DNA of 64,000 nucleotides from Zygnema cylindricum (GCA_037447655.1 JBBHKE010000824.1:46814-110813); one strand, 5' to 3'; positions 42,286 to 53,736 are shown, counted from the first letter of the stretch. The notes: generated from the letters alone by a model not told the origin. Made by a program: numbers and translations.

Positions 42286-42965
42286 TCTTCTCTCCAAAGC
42301 TTCCAGAAGGATTACCTACGAAGCGCAACGTAGACCACAAAATCGAGCTTGTTCACGGAGCTAAACTCCTTGCTAATCCGATGTATAAAATGAGTTACAC
42401 CGAATTGGACGAACTCAAAAAGCAACTTGCGGAGTTGGTCGAAACGGGAGCAATCAAACCAAGCAAGTCACCATATGGAGCCCACGTTCTCTTCGTGAAT
42501 AAAAAAGATGGAGGGTTACGTATGTGTGTGGACTACCGAGCGCTAAACAAGTTGACAGTTGAAAACGCGTATCCTCTACCAAGGATAGATGAATTTTTAG
42601 ATCGGCTAAGAGATGCCAAGTATTTTTCGAAGTTAGACTTGTGAAGCGGATACCACCAGATTAGAATTGCCAAAGAAGATGTGGAGAAGACTGCATTTGC
42701 GACCTGGTATGGTCATTTCCAATATTTGGTTATGCCGTTTTGATTGACGAACAAACTGGCAACCTTTATGTATTTAATGAATTTTATATTTCGACAATAT
42801 TTGGACGATTTCGTCATAGTCTTTCTAGACAACATTTTAGTGTACAGCAAGACATTGGAAGATTACAAGGAGTACCCACGAACAATCTTACAAGTCCTTC
42901 GGGAAAACAAGTTGTACACGAAGAGGAGTAAATGTGATATTTTAAGGAGAAAATTGAGTTTTTAG
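42286..42965 (+). pseudogene. Gyp1 reverse transcriptase
   Basis: It reads [42 protein letters not shown], then [24 protein letters not shown] with a stop at 42642-42644. The frame then shifts to a block reading QYLDDFVIVFLDNILVYSK: the catalytic pair of the usual FLDD motif is Asp-Asn, the second Asp having become Asn (42831-42833). RT is inactive by both the stop and the substitution. Confidence 0.85.
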
Positions 42966-43730
42966 GTCATTTGGTGAGCTGGGATCGGATCGCACTAGAT
43001 CCGAACAAAACTAGGGTAGTTAAAGAGTGGCCGCAGCCAACTAATTTTACGGAGTTGCAAAGCTTTCTTGGATTATGCTCCTACTATAACCTATTTGTTG
43101 AAGGTTTTGCAAAAATCGCTGCTCCTCTCACATATCTACTCAAGAATGATATGACCTATGAATGGAAAATGGCTCAAGGGGCAGCCTTTGACACGCTAAA
43201 AGAGCGGTTGGTTACCGCCCATCTGTTTGCTGTTCGCGCCCATGAGTTACCTTGGACGATAATTATTGACGCTAGTGATATGGCTATTGGAGCAATCCTT
43301 AAGCAAGATCATGGGAAAGGCCTATAACCAATTGCCTTTGACACTCGGAAGTTAAGGCAGCGGAACTCAATTGGGCCACGCATGAGAAAGAGAGAATTGC
43401 TATTATTAATGCACTTGAAGTGTGGGAATGCTACGTTTAAGGTAAGTGAGTCACTGTAATCACAACGCGTTACAGTATCTCCAAACGCAACCCAAAGTAT
43501 CAAATAAACAAGTCAAGTGGATGACCTTTCTTTGGACCTTCGGACCAGAGTTAACTATCAAATACAAAACAAATAAGACAAACCCGGCGGATGCGTTTTC
43601 TAGAAGACCTGGTGTCGCTGCGCGAGTGACGAGGCAAGTATTGCAACAATCGAATGAGCAAAGCGGGTATGTTGAAGAAAAGACACCGCAGCAACAGATA
43701 AAGCGCAGGAGCAGAAAGTCAGCGCAGTGA
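42966..43730 (+). pseudogene. Gyp1 RNase H
   Basis: It covers the connection (HLVSWDRIALDPNKTRVVKEWPQP, LQSFLGLCSYYNLFVEGFAKIAAPL) and RNase H core (WTIIIDASDMAIGAIL). It ends with VKWMTFLWTFGPELTIKYKTNKTNPADAFSR, the gypsy RNase H tail. A stop at 43325 and a frameshift near 43440 break it. Confidence 0.8.
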
Positions 43731-44905
43731 CAAGCACATTGCAAGTGGACGAGCAGTGGCTAAATAGTGTAAAAGTCGCATACGACGACGATGATACGAT
43801 CAAGGAATTGGTCAAACTGAAGATTTTGATTGGAACCGCCAACGACATGTGGCGGTACTGACGGAGTCAGACAACCCGACTTTATTTTCCTAAAACCCAA
43901 AGTTACGTCACACAATACTTAAATTGAGTCATGATGAGCCGCTCACTGGTTATTTCGGACGAGATAAAACAACTTCACGTGTCGTTGAGGTATATTATTG
44001 GCCGAACATGACTCGAGACATTGCGAAATATATCAAAACGTGTGACTCGTGTAACTTGTACAAATCGGAGGCAGGTAGTTAAGGACTTTTTAAACCTCTT
44101 CCGATACCGTCAGTGCCCTGGGAAGCGATTTCAATGGACTTTAATATAGCACTTCCAACGAATCCGAAAGGATATGACTCTATATTCGTCAGCGTGGATT
44201 ACCTTACAAAAATGGCCCATTTCCTACCTACGACAACGACAGCTACAGCTCGGGACGTGGCAGATCTATTCTTTCGAGAAATTTTCGACATCATGGGCTT
44301 TTGAAAAACACCGTTAGTGATCGAGATAGAAATTTTGTCTGTCACTTTTGGAGGAATCTGTTCGAGTTGTGTGGAATGCAACTTGCCATGTCCACAGCGT
44401 ACCACCCTCAAACAGACGGTCAGACGAAAAGAGTGAACAGAACGTTGGAGAAGGCTTTAAGGTCTTATGTATCAATGCACCAAACAAACTTGGTGAACTA
44501 TTTGACAACGATTGAGGTAGTATACAATAGTGCTATGCACTCATCGACTAATGCTACGCCTTTATCTCTCTATGGGCGACAACCTACCCTTCCCCATAAT
44601 TTATTGGTGACCGATTCCCTTACACCGACCACTATTTTAAGCGGATGTTGCAAGTGAATCTAGATAAGGCGGGGAAGGCCCTGCAACAAGCAAAAGATCG
44701 CCAAAATTTGCAAGTCGATGCTCATCGGAATGACATCGACTTTCGTGTGGGAGACAAGGTTCGCCTAAATATGGCAAACATGCCATTACCCAATGCGCTT
44801 TCAAGGAAATTAGCACCATAGTTCACGCAACCATTCACCATCATTTCCAAAGTGAATGACGTGACTTATAAACTTGATATTGCGAAAGAATAGCGGATTC
44901 ACAAT
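43731..44905 (+). pseudogene. Gyp1 integrase
   Basis: The zinc domain reads HDEPLTGYFGRDKTT, where the second His has become Tyr, then CDSCNLYKSEAG. The core shows WEAISMDFNIALPTNPKGYDSIF and VSDRDRNFVCHFW, keeping both Asp, but QTDGQTKRVNRTLEKAL has Lys (44427-44429) in place of Glu. The C-terminal barrel appears near 44740 (DFRVGDKVRLNMANM-type). Stops near 44080 and 44302 interrupt it. Confidence 0.85.
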
Positions 44906-45154
44906 GTGTTTCATGTTTCACTATTCAAACCGTGTGGGATCGTGACTCGGTTTTTTCCTCATTGTCACCAATCTACCCCGCTACCGCCTGTCCAAGGTAC
45001 TGCGGATGAATACGAGTTGGAGGAAATTCTACAGTCTTGTCGCCGCCAACATTCTGACTCCATACTATATTTAGTACACTGGATAGGTTATGGGATGGAG
45101 GACGATTCTTGGGTAGACAAACATGATCTTCATTCCCCCGATTTGCTCCGTTGA
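44906..45154 (+). pseudogene. Gyp1 chromodomain
   Basis: HNVFHVSLFKPC leads to YELEEILQSCRRQHSDSILYLVHWIGYGMEDDSWV, a recognisable chromodomain with its conserved aromatic residues. Chromoviruses use this C-terminal integrase module to target particular chromatin. The module itself is open, though stops upstream disconnect it. Confidence 0.85.
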
Positions 45155-46449
45155 TTTCTATAGAGTGCGGACACTCCACATAATCGGAGGGGCAGTTGCA
45201 CTAAGCGCAACAACGAAACAAATCGCATTATCACAACAGTCGCAGTCATCTTGCGAACGCGGCCAGGAAACGCAGCGGCGATGGTAATGGACCAAAGCAC
45301 TATGGTTGCGCAACCACCAAAGCGCATTGTAATAATGACGCCATCAGAAAATCGCAACGCCACCGTTGCGCTGACAGAAAAGCACAACGGCGTAGTTGTG
45401 AATCGCAACCTTCGTGAGGTCAAACTCTCGGTATCGTTGCAGCTGCCTAATTTACAAAACATTGGACACTCCAAAAAAATTGCACGCTGCAACGCTTGGA
45501 AGAGTTCAATCACGGAACCCTCAACCCTCTTAGCCTAAGCCCCCATTAATTCTCCCGACCAAACTAGTTCGAGCATTTTAGAGAGCATCTCGCTCTGCAC
45601 CGCCTGCTTACCTTTACTTTTTCAATTGCGTGAACTATCTCATACTACCGCATCCAAGGCATTGTTGCCTCTCCACTACCAAAAAGGAGGAGACTCGTAC
45701 AAGTGGGGCAGCAGAATACACCTTGCCAGGATAGATTGCTAGTCACGGTGGAGTTCATGGTAGAGGCCGACAAGAGAAGGGGAGTGGTGGAAGAACCAGA
45801 GTAGGGAGAGACTCCTACTAGCGCGGAAGAACCGACGAAAACTAGTGGAGGGGAGGGGTCGGAAAATTCACCGTACCGCGAGTATGACCCACTTAAAAAG
45901 AGGGACTGAGAGGATGAAAAGATTACAAGCTCTTAGACGCTGAAGAACCGGAGCAAGAATCGACACCTCCACCGATAGCAGAACGTGCTTTGGATCTGGA
46001 GGTGATGAGTGATCCAAATAAAGAGGGTAGCGCCGTCGAGCAGTCTTGAGAGAGCTCTGAAAAAAAAGGCCAAGGCGCATTATCAAAATAGGGATGATGT
46101 GTTCGTCCTCCGACGTGAGGAAAAGGAAACGCAAGGGGAAAGTGAAAGAGAAGAAGAAATGACTAACACCTGCACCTGAGGCCGCTATTCCACCGCCACC
46201 AGAGCCATCAGCTGCACTGAAAGAACAAGGGGACTAGCTACGAGAGCAAATCGTCAAAAGACGCTTGGCAGAGGCAGATCAACACATCCCACTCTTGGAG
46301 ACTCGGTTTGTGTAGCTCTAAAACCAATTGGATACCCTGCGGGGAGAATTTGAGGAGTATCGAGAGGAAACCTATGAAATGTTTCGTCAACTCTGGTGGC
46401 CCTGAGTAAGTACCATTCAGCGGGACGCTGAATCCTTGGTGGGAGGCAT
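45155..46449 (+). other. Extra 3' region of Gyp1
   Basis: About 1.3 kb lies between the chromodomain stop and the 3' LTR. The first part (45180-45420) is rich in GCAAC and TTGCG cores. The later part, across broken frames, encodes an acidic stretch, a proline run (AAIPPPPEPS) and a coiled-coil-like stretch (LREQIVKRRLAEADQHI; LDTLRGEFEEYREETYEMF). It may be an additional ORF relic or untranslated sequence. A purine-rich GGTGGGAGGCAT just before 46450 is the likely polypurine tract. Confidence 0.5.
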
Positions 46450-46955
46450 TGTAACAGGGTTACAAAATTATGTATAGTATAGGCTCCTGTTGCGGTTTAG
46501 AGCAGCGCAGCTGCGATGTAAACGAGCGTAGCGTAGCAATATAGCAATGTAGCGTAGCACAATAGCGACGCAGCGTAGCAACAAACCGACGCAGCATAGC
46601 AACATAGCGACGCAGCATAGCGATATAGCAACGCCGCAGAAGGTACATTTTACTACATGGTTCTAAAAGATAGTTGGATAGATCATAGTTGACTAAGAAG
46701 GTCCATGTGTACATAACGATAGCACCTACGTGACTAGCAGCTGATTAGTTTAAATAGACCAGTAGACCTAGTCAACAGCAAACTCTTTTGAGTAGACCTT
46801 CGTAGCGAGCTTTCTACTTGTAATCTACTCCCGAATAATAAAGCTCAATATTTAATCCTTTTGTGCTATGTACTGTTGTTGTTGCTACAAGGAAATCATT
46901 ATAGTCTTTTCGTTGTGCATTGTGGTGTGTTGTGGGTTATTTCGTCTCCTTTACA
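46450..46955 (+). repeat. Gyp1 3' LTR
   Basis: It starts TGTAACAGGGTTACA and ends CCTTTACA, 506 bp, the same length as the 5' copy. The tandem repeats near 46525-46640 keep the 21-bp period, with internal substitutions relative to the 5' LTR. Confidence 0.9.
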
Positions 46956-49504
46956 CCATACCTACCGCTTCCCATTCCTTACCATCTTCTGATTTTTCTT
47001 CTCTTCCTTCACGGCCATCACAAAGACCCCCATTTGTGCTTATTCCCAATTGCATCAGCGTTCTCTTTCCTCTAGTTCTGAGCCACCTCGCTCTGCTCGA
47101 TCGAGACTGAATTCCAAGGGCCACACACCTTATCCCCGACAAGTTCCTTCCCCTTCTCGTTCTACATCCCCATCAAGAGGTTCTCGACATTACCGACCAA
47201 CTCTTCAGATTCCATTAGTGGGGGGAGATCATCGAACCCGAACCCCTTCCGTGCCGAGGGAATTTCTGTCCGTACCCGTTGAGGACGCTCAACCACAAGA
47301 CCAATTAGCGGCCATACCTTTCTCAGTGGGGGAGAGATCCTTAGCTATTGACCTCGCATCTTCTATCGAAGGAGAAGGCTAACCAAATCTCGAATGTGAA
47401 AACGCAAGGGTCTTTTTCGTAATAGACCGACATCTCCACACTCTCCAATCTTGCGGAAGAGGAAAAGGAAATTGGAAATAACAGATTTTTACAGAGGATA
47501 GTTCTAAAATCACCTTTTTAGGTTTTCGAGTTGTTATGGACATCCGTCACCCAGTCAAAGATAAAACTGTTTTTGGGGAGGAGTCGTCCCGGACGACTTT
47601 GAAACAACCATGTTTCCCATGATGGTCAACTACCTTTATGGCGGTGTTCTGGCCGACTATAAAGTAAGACACTTGTTATTGATTGCTTTGAGCATCAAAT
47701 TTTCTGATCCATATCTAGATGCAGCTGTGCTGCAAGCAGAGGCGAACATGGCGGCCGCTACGCCTCTGTCTACCACGGCTACTTTTACTAATAATATGAA
47801 ACTGCAAGGGAAGGAAGAGCTTACGTAAACCATCTGCACGCTTTTCAGTCGGCCTATGCGACACTACGATGGTGTCCATTCCCACTCCATACATTACCTT
47901 TCTAAACACCCGAAAACTTTTGTACATCGAAAGGGACAAGTCTACTATCAAAGAATTTAATGAATTCTGATGTCTAAAGTATGAGACGTCGCTGATGTTT
48001 TTGAATCGCCTTGCAAACCTTTGTCAGAAAACAAAACTCTACACTATAGATCTCTAGGCTATGGCTACCAAATATTTCATAGCGGCTCGCAATTCGTTTA
48101 GACCCACCGGATAGGCTGTGTTGGATAACTGGATTGCGAACAAGCAATTCATGACGTAAACCCGTCGGCAAAGAACATCTCGCTAACTGAAATGAAATTA
48201 GACAACCATTTCGTGCACAGCGAGGGAAGGGAAAAAATTGTCACAGGCAAAGCAAGGGCTAATTTTACAAGATTGGCGGGGGAAACTTCTTCAAGCAGTG
48301 AAGAAAAGGTCGAGCTTCAAGCTTTGCGCAAGCTTAAAAGAAAACAAGAGGCTGATGCCGGGTCAAAGCTATCAATGGGGGTGGACGAAAGGGTTTTATT
48401 TTATAAGTGTCTTAATTTTCAATAGCTTAGACACGAGTGGAAACGATGCTTTAGGAAACTAAAGCTAGAACTGGTCATCAAGCAAACAGAGTTTGAGAAA
48501 GAAGGCGCCGAGAGAACACGGAGGCAGCAAAAACAACAACAAGGAAACAAGCAAGAAGAGAGACTCTTGGTCAACAATGATACCTATAAGCCCACTCTTT
48601 GTTCCGAAATTGCCAAGATGTCGCAATCATAGCTTCGGCAGATACAACTCCCAAAGTTTGATCATGTAAAAATTTCCAACGAGCTCAGAAGCAAATACAA
48701 AACCGAGGGGTCTAAATGTGAAGCATTTTGCTTCATGGGACACAAAGAAGGGCAATTTTTCCGTTGGAATGGAGTCCCAATGGAAATGATGCAATTTGCT
48801 CTATTCACCAACAAAGGGGAAACTGCTGTCAATCTTTTCCCTTGCAACTCTTTTACCCTTGGGGCCAGAGATTTCCGCAAACCCTAGATGACTCACTAAA
48901 GACCCCTTCCAACTCGCGGAGGACTGCCCAAGAGCAAATCATCCAACTGCAAAGTCACCAATTGGCCGCAATGTCAATAAAATAGGTTGGCCTACGTTTG
49001 GGATCTTCCTCCTAAGCCCTTCCTCTGACAGCTACCAAAAGCTCCAATGACAAAAGCAACAGTTGTCACAAAAGCTAGCCAAGCTAGAACAAGAAACCAC
49101 GGCTGGTGGAGATGATGATGACCTCGTGGGTTGGGATATAGAACCCCTGAAAGCCCATCATGCGTGCACGTTTCTGTTAGACGCCTGGAATGTGGGGATC
49201 GAAGACGGCTGTCAACAGCTACAGCCCTCTACTTCGGATCAGCGAAAAGACAAGCAAAAAATGGCTAAAAAGTTTTATAATAGGAAAGTTATTTGAACTT
49301 TATCATTTACTCCATGAGCCGTAATTTTGAATAGTGAAATAGGCCTTGGAATTTAACCCTACAAACTGCCTCAACCCGACAAAAAGACACTGCCTCCAAG
49401 TTTCAAAAACTACAACCCTAATTTGACAAAAACAAAAGGACCAGAAAAATTGAATGACCAATAATGGTTCGAGAAGTTTATAGATGAACGCCTGAAAGAC
49501 AACT
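46956..49504 (+). pseudogene. Unrecognised ORF relics downstream of Gyp1
   Basis: I do not recognise these. Frames include 47050-47382 (Ser, Pro and Arg-rich, with SPSRSTSPSRGSRHYRP), 47610-47828 (MMVNYLYGGVLADYKVRHLLL and Ala-rich end), and a later basic stretch near 48260-48410 (LRKLKRKQEADAGSK). A broken frame near 47950-48150 reads FLNRLANLCQKTKLY and MATKYFIAARNSFRP, with a helix-rich look. No catalytic motif is seen. It may be an old gag-like gene or host pseudogene. Confidence 0.35.
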
Positions 49505-50014
49505 CTACTCATGGTAAGGCACACACATTACCCTTTCCAAAAATTGCCACCCATAAGGAAGAAAAGATTGTAGATTTAGTACACACAGATATTTAGGGAC
49601 GGGCCAAAGTGCCCCCACACAAGAGGAAGAGATTTATGATGACTATCACCGATGATTAGTCTCGGTATTCGAAAGTGTATTTTTTGAAAAATAAGTCAGA
49701 GGCTCAAGAATGTTTTAGACAATATAAAGCATGGAGAGAAAATCTCCATGAAACCCCAATCAAAAGAGTAAGGAGTGATAATGAGAGAGAGTATACCTCT
49801 AACTCGTTTGAGGATTTTTTGAGGGAAGATGGAGTCGAACACCAAAAGTTAGTTCCACAAAAACCCTGAATTGAATAGGGTAGCTGAAAGATCAAATAGG
49901 ACACTAAATGATATTGCTAGAAGTATGTTGTTGGATAAGAAGATAGGAAAAAAGTTTTGGGCCAAAGCAATGAATTATACTTATTACCTCAAAAATAGAG
50001 TTTTTACTTTAGCG
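49505..50014 (+). pseudogene. CopG: copia integrase fragment
   Basis: This fragment begins within the zinc domain (THGKAHTLPFPKIATHK) and covers LVHTDI, MTITDD, FLKNKSEAQECFRQYKAWRENLHETPIKR, SDNEREYTSNSFEDFLREDGV and VAERSNRTLND-like blocks. All three catalytic positions can still be traced, though stops intervene. It is cut at 50014, exactly where a TGTTG LTR start begins, so CopF inserted into it. Confidence 0.75.
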
Positions 50015-51140
50015 TGTTGATATTTGTGTATTTTCTAGGTCTATATTGGGATAAAAAAAAAGAGGCAGTCTGTCTCTAACTCCCTTCTCCAAGGCACCAT
50101 AGTTGTCAAAGTAATTGAAGGCTATAGAGGGAGCTAGAGTCATGGCTGCCAAAGCTTTCTAGAGAGACAAAGAGTAGGTTTGGTAGATTTACTAAAAACA
50201 GTATCTGACGGATCTAGGATTTTATCCTAGTACCTATTGTCCGTCACCACACTTCAACCTGTAATTTTATCCTATAGTCTAAGACCAATGTTGAGATATA
50301 TAGGGTAAGATAAATATATAAAAGTTTATAGGTAGAGAACACCAACTAAGAGATGACCAAAATGATGCCTTTGCCAAGATTTGAATCAAGGTCTTAGAAC
50401 CACTAATAATCTTTGGCCTTATCCACTAAGGCGTTAACGAGTGATAGACGTATGTGGCTAGATATTTTAATACACCATTATTGACAACGCTTTCATGTAA
50501 TGGACCGAATTGACATCGGTAGAATTTCAACGAACGTGAAAAATGACAAAAAACTTTGAATTTCAACTACCGAAAAAAAAATGGCGTGCGTCAAGATCGA
50601 ATGGCTGACGTTGATTATTGTATTTCAAACAGACGGCACTGGTGAGTGGTGGTTTTTCCAAATGGCTATTTTGGCGACGCTTCGTGAAAATAGAGGAAAA
50701 TGACACATGGCACCATCATATAGGATGCCAGAGAAGAAAGGGACAAAATGGCGACAACTAATTTGCCACATGGCAGACAAAGAGTGGTGCCATATAATTC
50801 TGTACATAAAGTACAGCGGCTATCGTTCTTTGTATATACATTATATATTGTATGATATTTTGAGTAGGTTCTTTGTACTTAGACATTTTTGGAAGCCCTC
50901 TCTCCTAAAGGTATTCTGTATATATTCGGTGTCTTTGAACAACCACAACTTAATGCTCAGGGGAGAAAATTCACTGATTTTTTTTGCTGCGGACTCAAGG
51001 GAGTACTAGCTACTTAGGGGTGTTGTCGGTCAGAGTTTTTGTATGCCAGGAAGTTTGTATTTCTAAAGGAAAGTCAAAGTGGGGAATGTTATCCAAAACT
51101 CATATTCTAACTTTGCATTCTGTGGTGGAACTAATCACAT
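50015..51140 (+). repeat. CopF 5' LTR
   Basis: It starts TGTTGATATTTGTG and shows the shared modules: GAGGCAGTCTGTCTCTAAC, an antisense tRNA-like segment, GTAC cores near 50810, hairpin ACTC-AAGG-GAGT near 50993-51004, and a TTGAC near its end. The right end is inferred from gag homology after it (FFNKGEAILGF, compare IFNGTGFIYW). The primer-binding site is not recognisable. CopE cuts the element at 51232. Confidence 0.65.
50374..50436 (-). other. tRNA-like segment inside CopF LTR (antisense)
   Basis: The minus strand has box A-like TAACGCCTTAGTGG (50423-50436) with a perfect D-arm shape GCCTT-AGTGGAT-AAGGC, and box B-like TGATTCAAATC (50378-50388). This is the clearest of the LTR tRNA-like segments and resembles the D-arm of plant tRNA-Arg. 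Anticodon and acceptor stems do not pair well, so it is not called as a tRNA. Confidence 0.5.
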
Positions 51141-51232
51141 ACAAAGTCTTCTTTAACAAGGGTGAAGCTATATTGGGGTTTTGATTGTCAAGGTGCCTAT
51201 TATTTGGGTTTATACCAGCTTGGATTCGCCAC

Positions 51233-52195
51233 TGTTGTTCTATAACTATTGGTACAGGTGGAGCTAAAAGAGTAGTGATAGAAGTAGACATAACATAAAC
51301 AGAAGCTAACCAAGAAACCAATCCAACACCGGTGTTTCACTCACTATAAAACCTGATTCACACGTACAACTCTCACCATATTCAGCATACAATATCACCA
51401 GCATACACACTGTCAATTCCCAAAATAAAAGCACAATTGAACTAGTAAAACATAAGATATTACATTTGCAAGTTTCACAAAAACTGCATTCAGATTTGCA
51501 TTATCTCAATACTGGATATCAAAATATTTCTAAGTCCTAAGCTTTATACACTGAGTGTCTATCTACTGATCTCTTGACCAATCAGATTGCAGTATCTCAA
51601 CAGTCATACTGTACAGCAGTACGACAAAGTACCTAATGTACTTCCAAAAATTCCCGTTTGCCACTAACCTAAATCAAACAGTGAAACACTAAATTTAAAT
51701 CAACTAAACTCCAAAAATCGTTTGTTCAGGTTTTCTTAATTTGGCACCGTACTCACAATGTTGCTGCTTAGTCAGCAGCAGTGAAATAAGTCCAACCAGC
51801 TATGGTTAATCCTGTACGAATATTTGGGGTTCTTACAGAGCACCTCGTCTCTTGTGGTCCACACTCAAATCGTAACCGTTAGTTCAATTCCAATCAACGT
51901 ACTATTTTTGTTCTTCACGCTTGTTTTCCCAGATGTCCGGTTTTCCTTTTCGTCCGTCCGATGCGCCGGTTTGACTTCTTTCGATGTGTTACATGTGTCG
52001 AAGTATACTGTGCTTTTTCTATATTGTCCCTCATACTGACGTGTGTCTATGTGACGGTACAATACACTCCAAATTACCAACCCATTGTCACACTATACAA
52101 GGTAAGTATTAAAACTTCAAGGACCCAAAAATATTCTAAGTAGTAAACCTCCCCTCACAGCCTTATCTACTGAGGATAAAGCTTTGAAACCAACA
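51233..52195 (-). repeat. CopE 3' LTR
   Basis: Plus strand starts TGTTGTTCTATAAC and ends GAAACCAACA, followed by the polypurine tract (CTCCCCTAAAGG). It encodes the gag leader (MSTS-type) near 51280-51291, as the 5' LTR does. Confidence 0.9.
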
Positions 52196-52950
52196 CTCCC
52201 CTAAAGGTTTAGACTCAGCTATTCACTCAGACCAATACCCTGTCGACAAAATTGTAATTTAGGTGCAGGTAGAGCTTTAGTTAGCATGTCAACGACCATG
52301 TTTTTATCACGCAAATACCACAGTTTTATGACTCTAGCAAGCACCTTTTCTCTGACAAAATGAAGTCTGACATCCATGTGTTTACTCTTAAAGTGGTGGC
52401 TGGGATTCGACGCGATTGCAATTGCAGCCTGGTTCTCACACTAGATCACCTGAGGACCTGTTTGCATGTATCCTAATTCATGCAAAAGTTTCTTTGCCCA
52501 TAGGAGTTCCTTAAGGGCAGAGCTTGCTGCCATATATTATGATTTCATTGTTGACTTTGCTGTCACTTTTTGAAGTTTGCTGCTCCAGGAGCAAGTTCTA
52601 TTTCCAATTTGCAATACAAATCCTGTAGTAGATTTTCTCCTAGGCATGTCACCATGGCTAGCATCGCTCCAAGTTTGTAGTTTTACTTCTCCTCCTCGAA
52701 GAACAAGCTTGAGGTTTCGAGTTCTTGCCAAGTATCTCATAACTCTCTTTGGAGCCTCCCAGTCAGCCTTTTTCGGATTCTGCAGACTTCTACTTAAAAA
52801 GTGAACAGCGGCTGCAATGTCATGCCTCGTGTAGTTCATAAAATATATAAGGCTACCGACTACTTGCTTGTATGGTTTTGATGCCATAAAGTCCTCCTCC
52901 CCTAACTCTAGGCTCTCACAGACTAGAATTCTTGAATCAGAGTCACTTCC
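52196..52950 (-). pseudogene. CopE RNase H
   Basis: The frame 52537-52887 reads MASKPYKQVVGSLIYFMNYTRHDIAAAVHFLSRSL (in two blocks), DASHGDMPRRKSTTGFVLQIGNRTCSWSS and STMKS. The remainder toward 52210 has a broken frame but shows SNPSHHFKSKHMDVR-type and DKNMVVDMLTKALPAPK-type sequence. One stop replaces a Cys or Trp near 52440. Confidence 0.8.
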
Positions 52951-53736
52951 CTATAATTTTTGCCGGAATTCCATAGGTGTTACACACCCTTTTACTTCCT
53001 TCATTTCAAATTTTTCAAGCATAGAACCTATGGCTTCCTTTTGAGTTAACATTATCTGTCTCTTGTTTCTATCTCTCTCTACTTGTATCCCTAATATATA
53101 TTTGGCTTCACCAAGATCCTTCATCTCAAATCTGGAGTTTAAAGCTCGCTTAATACAATTTATTTCATCCATAGATTTGCTGATAAGCAACAGATCATCT
53201 ACATATACAGCAATATAGAGTATCCCGTTATTTCCTTGTAAAATATACATAGAATGATCTGAACTTAATCTTTTAAAACCTAGTCCAGTTAGGAACTCAT
53301 CCAACTTCTGTCTAGGGGCTTGTTTCAGCCCATATAAAGATTTCAGCAGTTTGCAGACTAGTTTTTCCTTTCCTGTCTCTTCATACATTTTTGGTTGCTT
53401 CATATAGATAGTTTCTTCAAGCTCTACATGAAGAAAAGCAGTCTTAACATCCATTTGATGAACTTCCATATTTTCAATTGCAGCTAGACTTAACAGAATT
53501 TTGACAGTTGGAAACCTTACCACCGGAAAGAAGGTTTCCTCAAAATCAATTCCCTCCTTCTAATTGTAGCCCTTTGCCACAAGTCTAGCTTTGTATTTCT
53601 CGATCTTTCCATCCGGATTTAACTTAACTTTGAGCACCCATTTGCTACCAATAGCTTTCCGGTCTGGAGGAAGATCAACTAATTCCCACGTTTGAGCTTC
53701 CATTATCGATTTCATCTCGTCATTTGCTTCCTCAAT
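52951..53736 (-). pseudogene. CopE reverse transcriptase
   Basis: An open block of 190 codons carries MDVKTAFLHVELEETIYMKQ, KSLYGLKQAPRQ, LYIAVYVDDLLLISKSMDE with intact YVDD, LGIQVERDRNKRQIMLTQKEAIGSM and CVTPMEF. The N-terminal block (WELVDLPPDRKAIGSKWVLK-type, 53600-53700) is separated by one stop near 53562. A short in-frame loss after APRQ removes several residues (usually QWNLK). Confidence 0.85.

Larger units (their letters stand above)
40148..46955 (+). mobile_element. Gyp1: Ty3/gypsy chromovirus
   Basis: Identical-length LTRs of 506 bp bound an internal region of about 5.8 kb with gag, protease, RT, RNase H, integrase and a chromodomain in gypsy order. The flanking bases are CCACG (40143-40147) and CCATA (46956-46960), which differ by C to T and G to A changes, so they may be a decayed duplication. 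All enzymes carry stops or catalytic substitutions. About 1.3 kb of extra sequence lies between the chromodomain and the 3' LTR. Confidence 0.9.

Noticed and set aside
41891-42340. 149-codon minus-strand open frame
   Set aside because: It is the antisense shadow of the Gyp1 protease and RT frame.
45251-45538. 95-codon plus-strand frame after the chromodomain
   Set aside because: It lies in GCAAC-rich repetitive sequence and has no domain; treated as part of the Gyp1 3' region.
50374-50436. Functional tRNA gene in the CopF LTR
   Set aside because: Box A and box B shapes are present, but acceptor and anticodon stems do not pair, so only a tRNA-like segment is reported.
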